From Vicinamibacteria bacterium (GTDB taxonomy: Bacteria > Acidobacteriota > Vicinamibacteria > Fen-336 > JAGNNV01), in NCBI GenBank assembly GCA_019694155.1, contig JAIBCN010000190.1, forward strand, positions 1 to 42,406: a stretch of DNA of 42,406 bases, in the 5' to 3' direction. Shown one piece after another: positions 8,965 to 17,116 of the stretch (positions are counted from its first letter, which is position 1; every line of letters starts with the position of its first letter). A program made the position numbers and the translations under genes. The notes under the pieces were generated by a model. That model was given only the letters and a program-made list of their open reading frames with translations. It ran no database searches and was not told where the DNA came from.

Positions 8965-10170
8965 TCAGGGCCGATCGAGGCCCGGCGTCGGCCGCGTCGC
9001 ATCCCACGGGGTGAAGCCCTGCCACTCCCAGGGGGTGTAGCTGTCGCCGATGAGGGTCTGCAACAGTTCCTTGAAGATGCTGTCGCCGTTGCTGGAGTTG
9101 GTCATGAGAACGATGCCCGCTCCCGGCTTGTCGAAGCCGATCATGTAGTTCTCCCAGCCGTCATCATGGCCTCCCTTGAAGAAGGCGCGGCCGTGGGGCG
9201 TCTTGAGCACCCCCCACCCGAGACCGCTCGAGAGGCTCACTCGATCGTCGCGCGAGGTCGTGGTTTCATCGAGAGTGGGGAACTCGCCAACCGAGCGGAT
9301 CCGGACCTGCGACTTCAGCATCTCGTCCCGGAATTTCCCCGAGATGGTCTCGCCCCTGAGCGTCGCCCGCAGGAAGCGGGCCATGTCCTGAATCGTCGAG
9401 TCGGCGCTGCCTGCGGCCCGGACGGATCGGCGGGCGTTGTGGCCGATGAGCTTCCCGGCCTCGTCGTAGCCCTGGGCGAGGTCCGTCGCGAAGTCATCGC
9501 GCCACACCATGCTGGTGCGGGTCATGCCCAGGGGCTCGAAGATGCGCTCGCGCATCAGCGCGCCCACGTCGAGGCCGAGGCCGGCTTCGAGAACGAACTG
9601 AAGGAGATTGATGCCTTCACCCGAGTAGGCATACCGGCTTCCGGGCTTGAACTCGATCCAGAGGGGATGCTCGGGCTCGTACGTGCCCGCTTTGGTGAAG
9701 AAGCGGAAGTTGGGAAGGCCGCTCGTGTGAGAGAGGAGCATGCGGGCCGTGAACATCTTCCAGCGCGGATCGCCCTTGAGGTCGGCGTACTTCTCGTACT
9801 CCGGGAGAGGTTTCCTGAGGTAGCGCTCGATGGGAGCGTCGAGGTCGAGAGTTCCCGCCGCCGCGAGCTGCATGACCATCGAAGCGAACATCGCCTTGGT
9901 GAAGGAAGCCGCGTACATCGTGGACTGCACGGTCAGGGGAGCGTCCTTCTCGACGTTGGCCCGGCCGAAAGCGTTGAGGTAGACGATCTCTCCCTTGTTG
10001 ATGATGGCGAGGCCGAGGCCGGTGACCCGGGCTTTGCCCATCAGATCGGTGACCGTGGCCTCGATCCGGGCGGGGGAGAGCGTCCGCTTGTCGAGAGTAA
10101 GGACCGGCCCGATGACCGGTCCGCCGGCCGCGGCCGCAAGCACGACACCGCCTAGCAGGAATCCGAGCAT
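8965..10170 (-). CDS. Secreted beta-lactamase-family serine hydrolase
   Basis: A 401-residue protein of the class C beta-lactamase/penicillin-binding protein family (PF00144). After a signal peptide (residues 1-17) it has the SxxK motif S89-F-T-K92, the second motif Y182-S-G184 in place of the usual YxN, and the third motif as GGHDDGW with His335, as in esterases and peptidases of this family. It is therefore a peptidase/esterase-like hydrolase rather than a proven beta-lactamase. ATG 10170 is chosen because AAGGAGAA lies at ideal distance upstream and the hydrophobic leader begins there; a longer reading starts at 10209 without a ribosome site. The protein acts outside the cytoplasmic membrane. 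ADOP permease 1 follows 153 bases later. Confidence 0.9.
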   Translation of the reverse strand: MLGFLLGGVVLAAAAGGPVIGPVLTLDKRTLSPARIEATVTDLMGKARVTGLGLAIINKGEIVYLNAFGRANVEKDAPLTVQSTMYAASFTKAMFASMVMQLAAAGTLDLDAPIERYLRKPLPEYEKYADLKGDPRWKMFTARMLLSHTSGLPNFRFFTKAGTYEPEHPLWIEFKPGSRYAYSGEGINLLQFVLEAGLGLDVGALMRERIFEPLGMTRTSMVWRDDFATDLAQGYDEAGKLIGHNARRSVRAAGSADSTIQDMARFLRATLRGETISGKFRDEMLKSQVRIRSVGEFPTLDETTTSRDDRVSLSSGLGWGVLKTPHGRAFFKGGHDDGWENYMIGFDKPGAGIVLMTNSSNGDSIFKELLQTLIGDSYTPWEWQGFTPWDATRPTPGLDRP

Positions 10171-10234
10171 CGAGTTCTCCTTGCCAAGGACATACGGGGC
10201 TGGATGCAAATTGTTCTGCCCGGAGGCCGGAGCC

Positions 10235-10612
10235 TCACCGAGCGACGCGATGACGGCGGATCGTGACGGTGGCGAGGATGAGGAACGGCAGGGTCGAAAC
10301 GAGGATTCTGGGGTTCAGACTGATCAGGCCGACCACGAACATGAACCCAAGCAGAAGGCCGAGGCCGGCGATTCCCAGGTAGGTGAGTCTCTTCCCGGCC
10401 TCCTTCTGGAAGAGGGTTGCCAGGAGAGCGGCCTGGCCGAGGAGGGGGAGAAGGGTGAAGGGATGGATCAGGCTCTCCGGGTGCTGGAGGGCCTTGTCGA
10501 ACATGCCGGCCTCGGCCTGGAACAGGAACGTGGACTCGCTCTTTCCCCACTCGAGGTATCCGACGAGCGAGCTGAGCACGAGCGACAGATTGAGAGCTTT
10601 CTTGACCGTCAT
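10235..10612 (-). CDS. Small integral membrane protein, unknown
   Basis: A 125-residue protein with about four hydrophobic segments (near residues 8-20, 50-68, 76-96 and 100-116). It has the polar stretch YLEWGKSESTFLFQAE after the first helix and a basic end (TIRRHRVAR). Similar short proteins occur as uncharacterised membrane proteins in several phyla, but I cannot name a family or function. The 58-base gap to the secreted protein upstream and 64 bases to the hydrolase downstream allow co-transcription on the minus strand. Confidence 0.72.
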   Translation of the reverse strand: MTVKKALNLSLVLSSLVGYLEWGKSESTFLFQAEAGMFDKALQHPESLIHPFTLLPLLGQAALLATLFQKEAGKRLTYLGIAGLGLLLGFMFVVGLISLNPRILVSTLPFLILATVTIRRHRVAR

Positions 10613-10670
10613 GTCCGAGGATTCGAGGTCTGGTGCGGCAGGCTGGCAGCCTATCCGCGGGGGAACGACG

Positions 10671-11711
10671 TCATTTCAGATGGCTGGCTGATGACAGGGC
10701 GGCGAGCGCCGCCTCGAGGTCCGCGTTAGGCATAGTGTGACTGAGGAACGTCGCCATGATGATCACCTCGCCGGTCAGGCTCAGGCTCTGAGTGAGGTAC
10801 TTGTATTCACCCGCGGGCGCCGCTCGATCGGTGAGAGAGTACGAAAAGCCCTTTGTTTCGTTCCCCTGAATAGCGCGCAGGGTCACGGTCTTCTCGACGG
10901 CCTGCTTCAGGGGTTCCTGCGCCATGTCGATTGCGCGGCTCCTCAGTTCGTCGAGAGATGTCGTCCTCTTGTCCGGGCTGAGCCAGACCGCGGTGATCTG
11001 AAAGGAGAAAGAGTCTCCGGTCGGAGGCGCGAAGGCCAGATACGTCGAGGCGGGCTCGGCCGTGGTCCGGCTCTGGACTCTCCATCCGGTCGGCGTCTTG
11101 AGCACGAGGCGGCCGTGGCCGGGAATCGCGAAGCCGGGCGCGGGGGGCGATGTCGTTCCCGACGGCTTGGGCGCGAATCGCACGGACCGCACGAAGGAGT
11201 CAAGGATGACCTGCCGATCGGGCGTAAACCCGGCGTACGAGAGATGAAGGTCGATCCAGTAGCCGTCCTTCACGAACTCGGCGTACAGGTTCTGCTGGTC
11301 GACCTTCCGGCCTTGAAACGACGGAATGAGAAACCCGACGCAACTGGCCTCGCCGATCTCCGACATCTTGACGTTGATGGGCTTTTCCCAGGAGGGGTTT
11401 CCAAGCTTCCAGATCATGTCGCGGCAGCTTCTTGCGTCGCTGCACTTCGTGACGGGTTCGATGAATGCCGACACCACCAGGCCCGACGCGCCGGTGAGAG
11501 AGATGTGGCCCGCGCGCCCGTCATCCTTGCGGCGCTCGTCCTTCACGGTAAGGCCGCCATCCGGCAGGATCATCTCCCACGGCGCCGCATCCACGCTGAG
11601 GGATCGCGCGCCGGCCGTCTGCGCGCTCGCGAGATGGGCGGGCAGACCCGGAGCCAGGCCTGCCGCGATGACGAGACTCCTCATGCTCCACACCATGCGA
11701 CTGGCCCTCAT
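10671..11711 (-). CDS. Secreted protein with two related domains, unknown
   Basis: A 346-residue secreted protein with signal peptide (about residues 1-30, ending ...LASAQ). Two halves look like diverged repeats. Each opens with a W-containing strand (APWEMILP near 42; TPTGWRV near 204), runs through hydrophobic beta strands, and ends with a strand-helix pair (VKDGYWIDLHLSYAGFT...LDSFVRSVRF; TGEVIIMATFLSH...LEAALAALSSA), with a proline-rich linker between. The fold is reminiscent of PsbP/DUF1795-like domains, but that is a guess. Two cysteines (C-SDARS-C) in the first half may pair. ATG 11711 is supported by AGGGGG about six bases upstream and by the signal peptide; the open frame extends further upstream but encodes low-complexity arginine-rich sequence. 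Confidence 0.8.
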   Translation of the reverse strand: MRASRMVWSMRSLVIAAGLAPGLPAHLASAQTAGARSLSVDAAPWEMILPDGGLTVKDERRKDDGRAGHISLTGASGLVVSAFIEPVTKCSDARSCRDMIWKLGNPSWEKPINVKMSEIGEASCVGFLIPSFQGRKVDQQNLYAEFVKDGYWIDLHLSYAGFTPDRQVILDSFVRSVRFAPKPSGTTSPPAPGFAIPGHGRLVLKTPTGWRVQSRTTAEPASTYLAFAPPTGDSFSFQITAVWLSPDKRTTSLDELRSRAIDMAQEPLKQAVEKTVTLRAIQGNETKGFSYSLTDRAAPAGEYKYLTQSLSLTGEVIIMATFLSHTMPNADLEAALAALSSASHLK

Positions 11712-11773
11712 GATCAACCCCCTTGGAATCCTATGACGACGCCGTGTGAGCTTACCCGGCCCCGGTTCCGGCC

Positions 11774-12250
11774 TCAGGCTTCCACGGCGGCGGCCTGGGC
11801 GAGGTGCTCGGACGAGAGGTTCAGTGCGCGGGCGAAGCCCGCGACCAGACGGCCTCCCTCGATGTCGAGACTGAAGAAGGTGAAATCCGCGAGGTCGAGG
11901 GTCATGGAAGCGCTCGGGAAGCGGTCGCGCCAGACGCTTCTGATCCTGGCCAGGACCTGGGGGTCCTCGATCGCGCGCGAACGGCCGTGGAGCAACACCC
12001 GCTTCGTCTGCAGCGGATCGCGCTCGGCCGCGTCGGGCTCGGCGATGACGCCGCTCCATGGCTTCTCGTCGCCGAGACCGGCGGCGTGGGCCGCGAGGCG
12101 CGAAGCGTGCACCACGAGGGCCGCGAAGGTGGGCGCCGCCAGAAAGGGGAGGAGACCCACGACGGGCATGTCATCGACGACCACGCCGAGGGACAGGAGC
12201 CGCTGCCTTCGAAGCAAATAGCTCAAGCTGCGCAGATCGTCAGGACCCAC
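11774..12250 (-). CDS. FMN-binding split-barrel (PNPOx/HugZ-like) protein
   Basis: A protein of about 158 residues resembling pyridoxamine 5'-phosphate oxidase-related flavoproteins. It has LRSLSYLLRRQRLLSLGVV, then strands with PVVGLLPFLAAP and ALVVHASRLAAHAAGL (flavin phosphate-binding region), EPDAAERDPLQTKRVLLHGRS, and the C-terminal F-x-LDIEGGRLVAGFARALNL. Such proteins bind FMN or haem and reduce or store small molecules; the exact substrate is not visible. The start is uncertain. GTG 12250 gives the normal family N-terminus; ATG 12313 is in frame but adds 21 arginine-rich residues and lies close to the divergent pectinesterase gene. No clear ribosome site supports either. Confidence 0.78.
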   Translation of the reverse strand: MGPDDLRSLSYLLRRQRLLSLGVVVDDMPVVGLLPFLAAPTFAALVVHASRLAAHAAGLGDEKPWSGVIAEPDAAERDPLQTKRVLLHGRSRAIEDPQVLARIRSVWRDRFPSASMTLDLADFTFFSLDIEGGRLVAGFARALNLSSEHLAQAAAVEA

Positions 12251-12329
12251 GTCGCGATCATACGCGCGTCCGTGGCGCGAGGATCCCCTCGCGTGCCACG
12301 TCGATCTCGTCATCGACCGCGAAGTGTTC

Positions 12330-12335
12330 TACGCT
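12330..12335 (+). promoter_or_regulatory. Candidate -10 box (TACGCT) for pectinesterase
   Basis: TACGCT followed by CCGG ends 24 bases before the ATG at 12360. It is one of several TAnnnT hexamers found just before starts in this window. No convincing -35 box is visible. Confidence 0.3.
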
Positions 12336-12359
12336 CCGGCTCTTTGAAAGCGAGGCCTC

Positions 12360-13379
12360 ATGACGCTGTCCATCCTCATCACCGCCGCCGCGTCGTTTCT
12401 CATGCAGGCGCCGTCCGCCACCACGGCGCCGGGGAGGGGCGGCCACAGTTACGACGCAGTGGTCGCGATCGACGGCACCGGCCAGTACACGTCCTTGCAG
12501 GACGCCATCAGCAAGGCGCCGATGCGCACGGGACGGAACGATCCGAGGTGGGTCATCTTCGTCAAGGCCGGCGTCTATAGGGAGCGGATCTACGTGCAGC
12601 GGGAGCGCGGCAACATCCTCGTGCTGGGCGAGGACGCGGCTCGCACCATCGTGACCTATGACCTCCACGCCGGACTCCCCGGTCCGGACGGAAAGCCCAT
12701 CGGTACCTTTCGCACTCCCACGGTTCAGATCGACGGCGACGACATGATCTGGGAGAACCTCACCATCGCGAACGGGGCGGGAGCCCCCGGACCTCGCCCC
12801 GCGGGGCCGCCGGTCGAGCAGGCGGTGGCGTTGCGGGTGGATGGAGACCGCGTCGTCTTCAGGCGTTGCCGCTTTCTCGGGTTTCAGGACACCGTCCTCG
12901 TGAACCGCGGCCGCCACTACTTCGTCGACTCGTACATCGAAGGGAGCGTCGACTTCATTTTCGGAGCGGCGACCGCCTATTTCGACCGGTGCCGCATCCA
13001 CGTCCTGCGCGATGGCTACATCACCGCCGCTTCGACACCCGAAGGCGTGAATCACGGGCTCGTGTTCCGCGAGGCGAAGATCACCGGCGAGCCGGGCGTG
13101 AAGGCGTATCTGGGCCGACCCTGGCGGAACTATGCGAGGACGGTTTTCCTTGGGACGGAAATGTCCGCGGTCGTGCAGGCCGCGGGCTGGCACAACTGGA
13201 ACAAGCCGGAGGCCGAGAAGACCACCTTCTACGCCGAGTTCGGGTCGCGGGGGGAGGGAGCCAACCCGAAGGGCCGTGTTCCGTGGGCGAAGACGCTCAC
13301 TCCCGAACAGGCGGACGCCCTGACGCCTTCCAAGGTGCTCGCTGGCGCCGACGACTGGAACCCGACGAGCGCGAAGTGA
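12360..13379 (+). CDS. Secreted pectin methylesterase (CE8)
   Basis: A 339-residue pectinesterase of carbohydrate esterase family 8, which removes methyl esters from polygalacturonan. The signature residues are all present: Gln154 in QAVAL, Gln176-Asp177 in GFQDTV (acid/base), Asp198 in DFIFG (nucleophile) and LGRPW with Arg253 and Trp255. The sequence between has the regular strands of a right-handed beta helix. The first 20 or so residues are hydrophobic (ILITAAASFLMQAPSA), so export is likely. The product is the substrate of the PL10 lyase encoded convergently, whose stop codon abuts this one with no spacer. Length is normal for single-domain bacterial enzymes. Confidence 0.95.
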   Translation: MTLSILITAAASFLMQAPSATTAPGRGGHSYDAVVAIDGTGQYTSLQDAISKAPMRTGRNDPRWVIFVKAGVYRERIYVQRERGNILVLGEDAARTIVTYDLHAGLPGPDGKPIGTFRTPTVQIDGDDMIWENLTIANGAGAPGPRPAGPPVEQAVALRVDGDRVVFRRCRFLGFQDTVLVNRGRHYFVDSYIEGSVDFIFGAATAYFDRCRIHVLRDGYITAASTPEGVNHGLVFREAKITGEPGVKAYLGRPWRNYARTVFLGTEMSAVVQAAGWHNWNKPEAEKTTFYAEFGSRGEGANPKGRVPWAKTLTPEQADALTPSKVLAGADDWNPTSAK

Positions 13380-14465
13380 CTAGGGTGTCGCTTTGATGCC
13401 GAGCCTCGCGCGCCAGCGCGGGTAGTCGTTCGAAAGCAGCGTCGCAGGCCAGTCGCCGTAGTAGGCGTACCCATTCCGGCGTTCGTACTCGATCTCAGCG
13501 AGGCTGTAGTGAACCTTCGAGTCGCGGCCAAGAAACATCGGCCGCTCCGTACCGAGCTCGTAGAAGCGGGCCCAGAGCGGGGGCGCGGAGACGTCCGCGA
13601 CCACGCGACGGTCTTTCCTGCCGTCGGCGTTCTGGAACTCCTCCACCCGCACGCCCGCGATCGCCGCAGAACGCAGCCAGGCAACCGCGGCCTCGATCGC
13701 GGCCACGATCGCCGGCGAAGGAGAGTCGATGCCCATCAGGAATCTGGTGATCCCGACGCTTTCATGGCCTGAAAGCGACGGGGGTTCGTACTTCCGCGCC
13801 CAGGCGGGCTCGAGTGTCTTCTCGTCATACTGAGCGCACCAGGCGGTGAGCCTGCCCTCCTGTCTGATCTGAGTGCGGAGGATGACTTCGATGCCGCGCC
13901 GCAGAGCCGCCTCGGCCCTCGCGCGTTGCGGCGCACCGACGAACGCGTAGGGGGCCTTTCCGGCCGCGATGTCCCGCAGAAGGCCGAGCACGTTGACCAT
14001 CGCGTCGTCGTTGAAGGTGATGTGCGAGTAGTAGCCCGCCCGCAGGGGGAAGAACTGCGGCCAGCCCCCGTTTGGATACTGCGCGGCGAGGAGGTACTCG
14101 AGGCCGCGGTCGAAGGCCTGGCGGCAGGGGACGTCGCCCGTCGCCTCGATCATGAGGGCGAGGAAGCGCATCGGGGTCGTGGTCGCCCCGTTGTCGATGG
14201 TGTCCGCGGCGCCTTCGCGCTCGATCTCCGCCATGACCTGAGCGGTGACGGGCTTCGCGAGATCCGTGTTCTTCGGCCACGCCCCGCTCTTCGACTGATA
14301 CTGAAGCACGGCGGCCGCGATGGCTTGGGCTTCGGCGGTTTTGTACCACTCGGGCCTTTGTCGAAGCAGGCTGGAGTCCCATGTCGTCGGCGAAGCCGGA
14401 ACGATGGGCTGCGCCTGCGGAGCCAGGACGGGGAGGGCGAGCAGGAAGGGAAGGGCGACAGTCAT
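13380..14465 (-). CDS. Secreted pectate lyase (PL10)
   Basis: A 361-residue protein matching pectate lyases of polysaccharide lyase family 10 over its full length. Visible motifs are QSKSGAWPKNTDLA, TIDNGATTTPMRFLA, YPNGGWPQFFPLR followed by YYSHITFNDDAMVNVLGLL, WCAQYDEKTLEPAWARKYEPP, LSGHESVGITRFLM and PLWARFYELGT. It cleaves demethylated polygalacturonate by beta-elimination, so it acts after the methylesterase encoded tail to tail with it. ATG 14465 is chosen because it opens a clear signal peptide (MTVALPFLLALPVLAPQAQ); in-frame starts up to 14585 would add 40 polar residues and overlap the divergent amidohydrolase gene at 14566. No strong ribosome site is seen. Confidence 0.94.
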   Translation of the reverse strand: MTVALPFLLALPVLAPQAQPIVPASPTTWDSSLLRQRPEWYKTAEAQAIAAAVLQYQSKSGAWPKNTDLAKPVTAQVMAEIEREGAADTIDNGATTTPMRFLALMIEATGDVPCRQAFDRGLEYLLAAQYPNGGWPQFFPLRAGYYSHITFNDDAMVNVLGLLRDIAAGKAPYAFVGAPQRARAEAALRRGIEVILRTQIRQEGRLTAWCAQYDEKTLEPAWARKYEPPSLSGHESVGITRFLMGIDSPSPAIVAAIEAAVAWLRSAAIAGVRVEEFQNADGRKDRRVVADVSAPPLWARFYELGTERPMFLGRDSKVHYSLAEIEYERRNGYAYYGDWPATLLSNDYPRWRARLGIKATP

Positions 14466-14539
14466 GGCTTGAAGCGCGCGGAGAAACCTTCCGAAGGCTA
14501 CATCCTCGGAAAGGGCCGTCGGGCGTTCGTCGTTCAAGG

Positions 14540-14545
14540 TATCTT
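14540..14545 (+). promoter_or_regulatory. Candidate -10 box (TATCTT) for amidohydrolase
   Basis: TATCTT ends 20 bases before the ATG at 14566, with GGAG between. It lies in the space shared with the divergent pectate lyase gene. Confidence 0.28.
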
Positions 14546-14565
14546 CAGCGCGGAGACGCCGACTC

Positions 14566-15855
14566 ATGACCAAACGCCCGCTCATCTGTGCCTTCCTGCT
14601 TGCGCTCGTGGGAGGAGCGGTCTTCGCTCAGCCCGGCGCCCCCGCATCGAACCTCGTGTTGCTCGCCCCCGACCGCGTGTTCACGGGAAGCGAAGATGCC
14701 GTGCATGAGGGCTGGGTCGTCCTGGTTCGGGGCGACCGCATCGCCGCGGTCGGGCCGCGGGCACAGGTGACCGCGCCCCCGGGGGCGAAGACGCTGGCCC
14801 TTCCCGGCATGACGCTGCTGCCGGGTTTCATCGAAGGGCACACGCACCTGTTCCTCCATCCGTACAACGAAGCCACCTGGAACGACCAGGTTCTCAAGGA
14901 GCCGCTGAGCCTCCGCACCGTGCGCGCGGTGAATCACGCACAGGCGACGCTTCGAGCGGGCTTCACCACCGCTCGCGATCTGGGCACGGAGGGTGCTGGC
15001 TACGCGGACGCGGGCCTCAAGCAGGCGATCGAGGAGGGCATCATCCCCGGGCCGCGACTGCTGATCGCCTCGCGCGCGATCGTGGCCACCGGCAGCTATG
15101 GGCCGAAGGGCTATGCGCCGGAATTCCGGGCGCCGCAGGGCGCCGAGGAGGCCGATGGCGTCGAGGGACTCACTCGCGCGGCCCGCGATCAGATCGGGCA
15201 CGGCGCCGACTGGGTCAAGGTCTACGCCGACTATCGCTGGGGTCAGAACGGCACGGCGCAGCCGACGTTTTCGGAGGCCGAACTGCGCACCCTCGTCGAG
15301 GTCGCGGCGTCGAGCGGCCGGAAGGTGGTCGCCCACGCGGCCACCGAAGAGGGCATGCGACGGGCGATCATGGCCGGTGTCGCCACCATCGAGCACGGGG
15401 ACGCGGGCACGCCCGCCCTGTGGCGGCTCATGGCCGAGAAGAAGGTCGGTTATTGCCCTACCCTCGCGGCCGTCGAAGCCACCGCGCGCTACGCCGGGTG
15501 GAAGGAGGGCTCGCCGCCCACGCCGCGGATGGTGCAGAAGCGCGCCGGCCTCACCGCCGCCATAACCGCGGGCGTGCCCATCTGCGTGGGTGGCGACACC
15601 GGGGTCTATTCCCACGGGAACAACGCCTGGGAGATCGAACTGCTGGTCGGCGCGGGCATGAGCGCACCGTCGGCTCTGCGGTCGGCCACGAGCGTCAACG
15701 CACGGATCCTCGGCCTCGATGACCGGCTGGGCACGCTGCGCGAAGGGCTGCTCGCGGATCTGGTGGCGGTTGCGGGCGATCCGACCCGCGAGATCGCGCG
15801 GGTCCGCGACGTGCGTTTCGTGATGCAGGGCGGCCGCATCGTTCGGGAGCCCTGA
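14566..15855 (+). CDS. Secreted metal-dependent amidohydrolase
   Basis: A 429-residue member of the amidohydrolase superfamily, of the imidazolonepropionase/Xaa-Pro dipeptidase-like branch. It has a signal peptide (residues 1-21, ...GGAVFAQ) and a small beta-sandwich followed by the TIM barrel with the metal ligands in order: His92 and His94 (GHTHL), bridging Lys218 (WVKVYAD), His257 (VAHAA), His277 (IEHGD) and Asp344 (GGDTGVYSHG). The C-terminus returns to the sandwich (GTLREGLLADLVAVAGDP). Members hydrolyse dipeptides, cyclic amides or similar C-N bonds, and the substrate cannot be read from sequence. Export suggests scavenging of peptides. The PhyH-like gene follows after 57 bases on the same strand. 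Confidence 0.92.
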   Translation: MTKRPLICAFLLALVGGAVFAQPGAPASNLVLLAPDRVFTGSEDAVHEGWVVLVRGDRIAAVGPRAQVTAPPGAKTLALPGMTLLPGFIEGHTHLFLHPYNEATWNDQVLKEPLSLRTVRAVNHAQATLRAGFTTARDLGTEGAGYADAGLKQAIEEGIIPGPRLLIASRAIVATGSYGPKGYAPEFRAPQGAEEADGVEGLTRAARDQIGHGADWVKVYADYRWGQNGTAQPTFSEAELRTLVEVAASSGRKVVAHAATEEGMRRAIMAGVATIEHGDAGTPALWRLMAEKKVGYCPTLAAVEATARYAGWKEGSPPTPRMVQKRAGLTAAITAGVPICVGGDTGVYSHGNNAWEIELLVGAGMSAPSALRSATSVNARILGLDDRLGTLREGLLADLVAVAGDPTREIARVRDVRFVMQGGRIVREP

Positions 15856-15912
15856 CGGGCATGCGGTTCGAAGCGGGTCGCGTCCCCGGGCGCAGGCCGC
15901 GGTGAGGGATCG

Positions 15913-16572
15913 ATGATCGATCGCGAGCGCCTCCATCGGGACGGCTACGTCCTGCTTCGCGGCGCCATTCCCGCAGAATGGCTGGACGGCCTGCGGGCCG
16001 CCTTCGACGCGGGCGTGAAGCCGTCGGACCAATGGCCGGTTCCGCGGGGCTGCGACTGGCGTCACTCCCTGCTGGATCTCGATCCCGCGATCCAGGCGGT
16101 GTGTCGCCTTCCTGATGTCCTCGCTGCCGCAGGCACGCTCATCGGCGAACGGTTCTTTCTCGCGCAGGTCGAGGGTCGCGAGCCTTTGCCGGGCGGCGGA
16201 CAGCAGAAACTGCATCGGGACTTGTCCGCGGACCGTCCGGGCGACACCGTCAACGCGATCGCTTACTTCGACGACTACGGCCCCGGCAATGGCGCCACCC
16301 GCCTCGTTCCCGGCAGCCATCGTCCCGATCCGGAGGCGCCGCCCTTCGACTTTCAAGACGAGTCCGCCGCGGTGCAGCTCGAAGGGTCGGCCGGCGACAT
16401 TCTCGTATTCGACGCCGATCTCGTGCACGCGGGCACGCGCAACCCGACGGGCGCGCGGCGCCGCTCCATTCTGATCGGTTATTTCGCCGAGCCCCGCTAC
16501 GCGTCGCACCTGTCGACCGCTCATCTCCGGGCGGTCCGGATGGACACGAGCGGACGCTTCGATCCGGTCTGA
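15913..16572 (+). CDS. Phytanoyl-CoA dioxygenase-like Fe(II)/2-oxoglutarate oxygenase
   Basis: A 219-residue cytoplasmic protein of the PhyH family. It opens with DGYVLLRGAIP, typical of the family. The iron triad is visible as His101-x-Asp103 (KLHRDLSAD) and His172 (ADLVHAGTRNPTG), and an Arg about ten residues later (182-184) can bind the 2-oxoglutarate carboxylate. The NAIAYFDDYGPGNGATRLVPGSH strand-turn is also a family hallmark. It presumably hydroxylates a small molecule; fatty acid, osmolyte and secondary-metabolite substrates are all known in the family. Start ATG 15913 lies behind GAGGGATCG. It may be co-transcribed with the amidohydrolase upstream. Confidence 0.88.
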   Translation: MIDRERLHRDGYVLLRGAIPAEWLDGLRAAFDAGVKPSDQWPVPRGCDWRHSLLDLDPAIQAVCRLPDVLAAAGTLIGERFFLAQVEGREPLPGGGQQKLHRDLSADRPGDTVNAIAYFDDYGPGNGATRLVPGSHRPDPEAPPFDFQDESAAVQLEGSAGDILVFDADLVHAGTRNPTGARRRSILIGYFAEPRYASHLSTAHLRAVRMDTSGRFDPV

Positions 16573-16658
16573 GCGTGGCCGGACGCGCCATCTTGCGGTC
16601 ACGATGTCCGCGCCGGCCGAGTGGCGATGCGCGCTTCCTCGTGGCCGGGCGGGCCGCG

Positions 16659-16664
16659 TATGCT
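16659..16664 (+). promoter_or_regulatory. Candidate -10 box (TATGCT)
   Basis: TATGCT lies in the 158-base gap before the TTG-started membrane protein at 16731, leaving a leader of about 60 bases. No clear -35 box. Confidence 0.25.
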
Positions 16665-16730
16665 GGCTCATAGACGCGACCGCGAGGCGCCGGGGAGGTC
16701 CGGTCGCGCCCACCACCCAAAGGAGCCGGC

Positions 16731-17108
16731 TTGAGCCCTGTCATTCTGTTCGGAGTCGTCTTCATCAACCTCGCGCTCATCGCCTATACGGCCGGCATGT
16801 TCGGCGTGTATCGGCGCCGGCGGGCCACCGGGTTCGTGCTCGGCGCCTTCGCGGCCGCCGTGACCTTCGATGTCCTCGCCACCGGCTGCATGGTGGCGGG
16901 AAGCCGGAGGCCGTGGTTCTCGCCTCACGGAATCGTGGGCTATCTGGCGCTCGTTGTGATGGTGGTGGCGGTGTCGCGGTTGTGGGGTCTGCGTCGCCAG
17001 GGACGAGACGTGGAGATTCCCGACCCCCTGCGCGGCTTCCTTCGCGTCGCCTACGTGGTCTGGCTGATCGCGTACGCCATCGGCGTGGCTCTGGCCATGG
17101 CGCGCTGA
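16731..17108 (+). CDS. Small four-helix membrane protein (HsmA/TIGR03987-like)
   Basis: A 125-residue protein with four hydrophobic helices (about 3-24, 33-55, 66-85 and 100-121). The pattern of a first helix ending in LIAYTAGMFGVYR, a second with FDVLATGCMVAG, and HGIVGYLALVVM in the third resembles the uncharacterised HsmA-like family; the match is by eye. It begins with TTG at 16731, supported by AAAGGAG five bases upstream. Its stop is eight bases from the end of the convergent decarboxylase beta-subunit gene. The function is unknown. Confidence 0.75.
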   Translation: MSPVILFGVVFINLALIAYTAGMFGVYRRRRATGFVLGAFAAAVTFDVLATGCMVAGSRRPWFSPHGIVGYLALVVMVVAVSRLWGLRRQGRDVEIPDPLRGFLRVAYVVWLIAYAIGVALAMAR

Positions 17109-17116
17109 AGACTGCG

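Noticed and set aside
14545..16716. Long open frame on the minus strand (723 codons)
   Set aside because: It covers two well-supported plus-strand genes (amidohydrolase and PhyH-like) and the gap between them, and has no recognisable motif or ribosome site.
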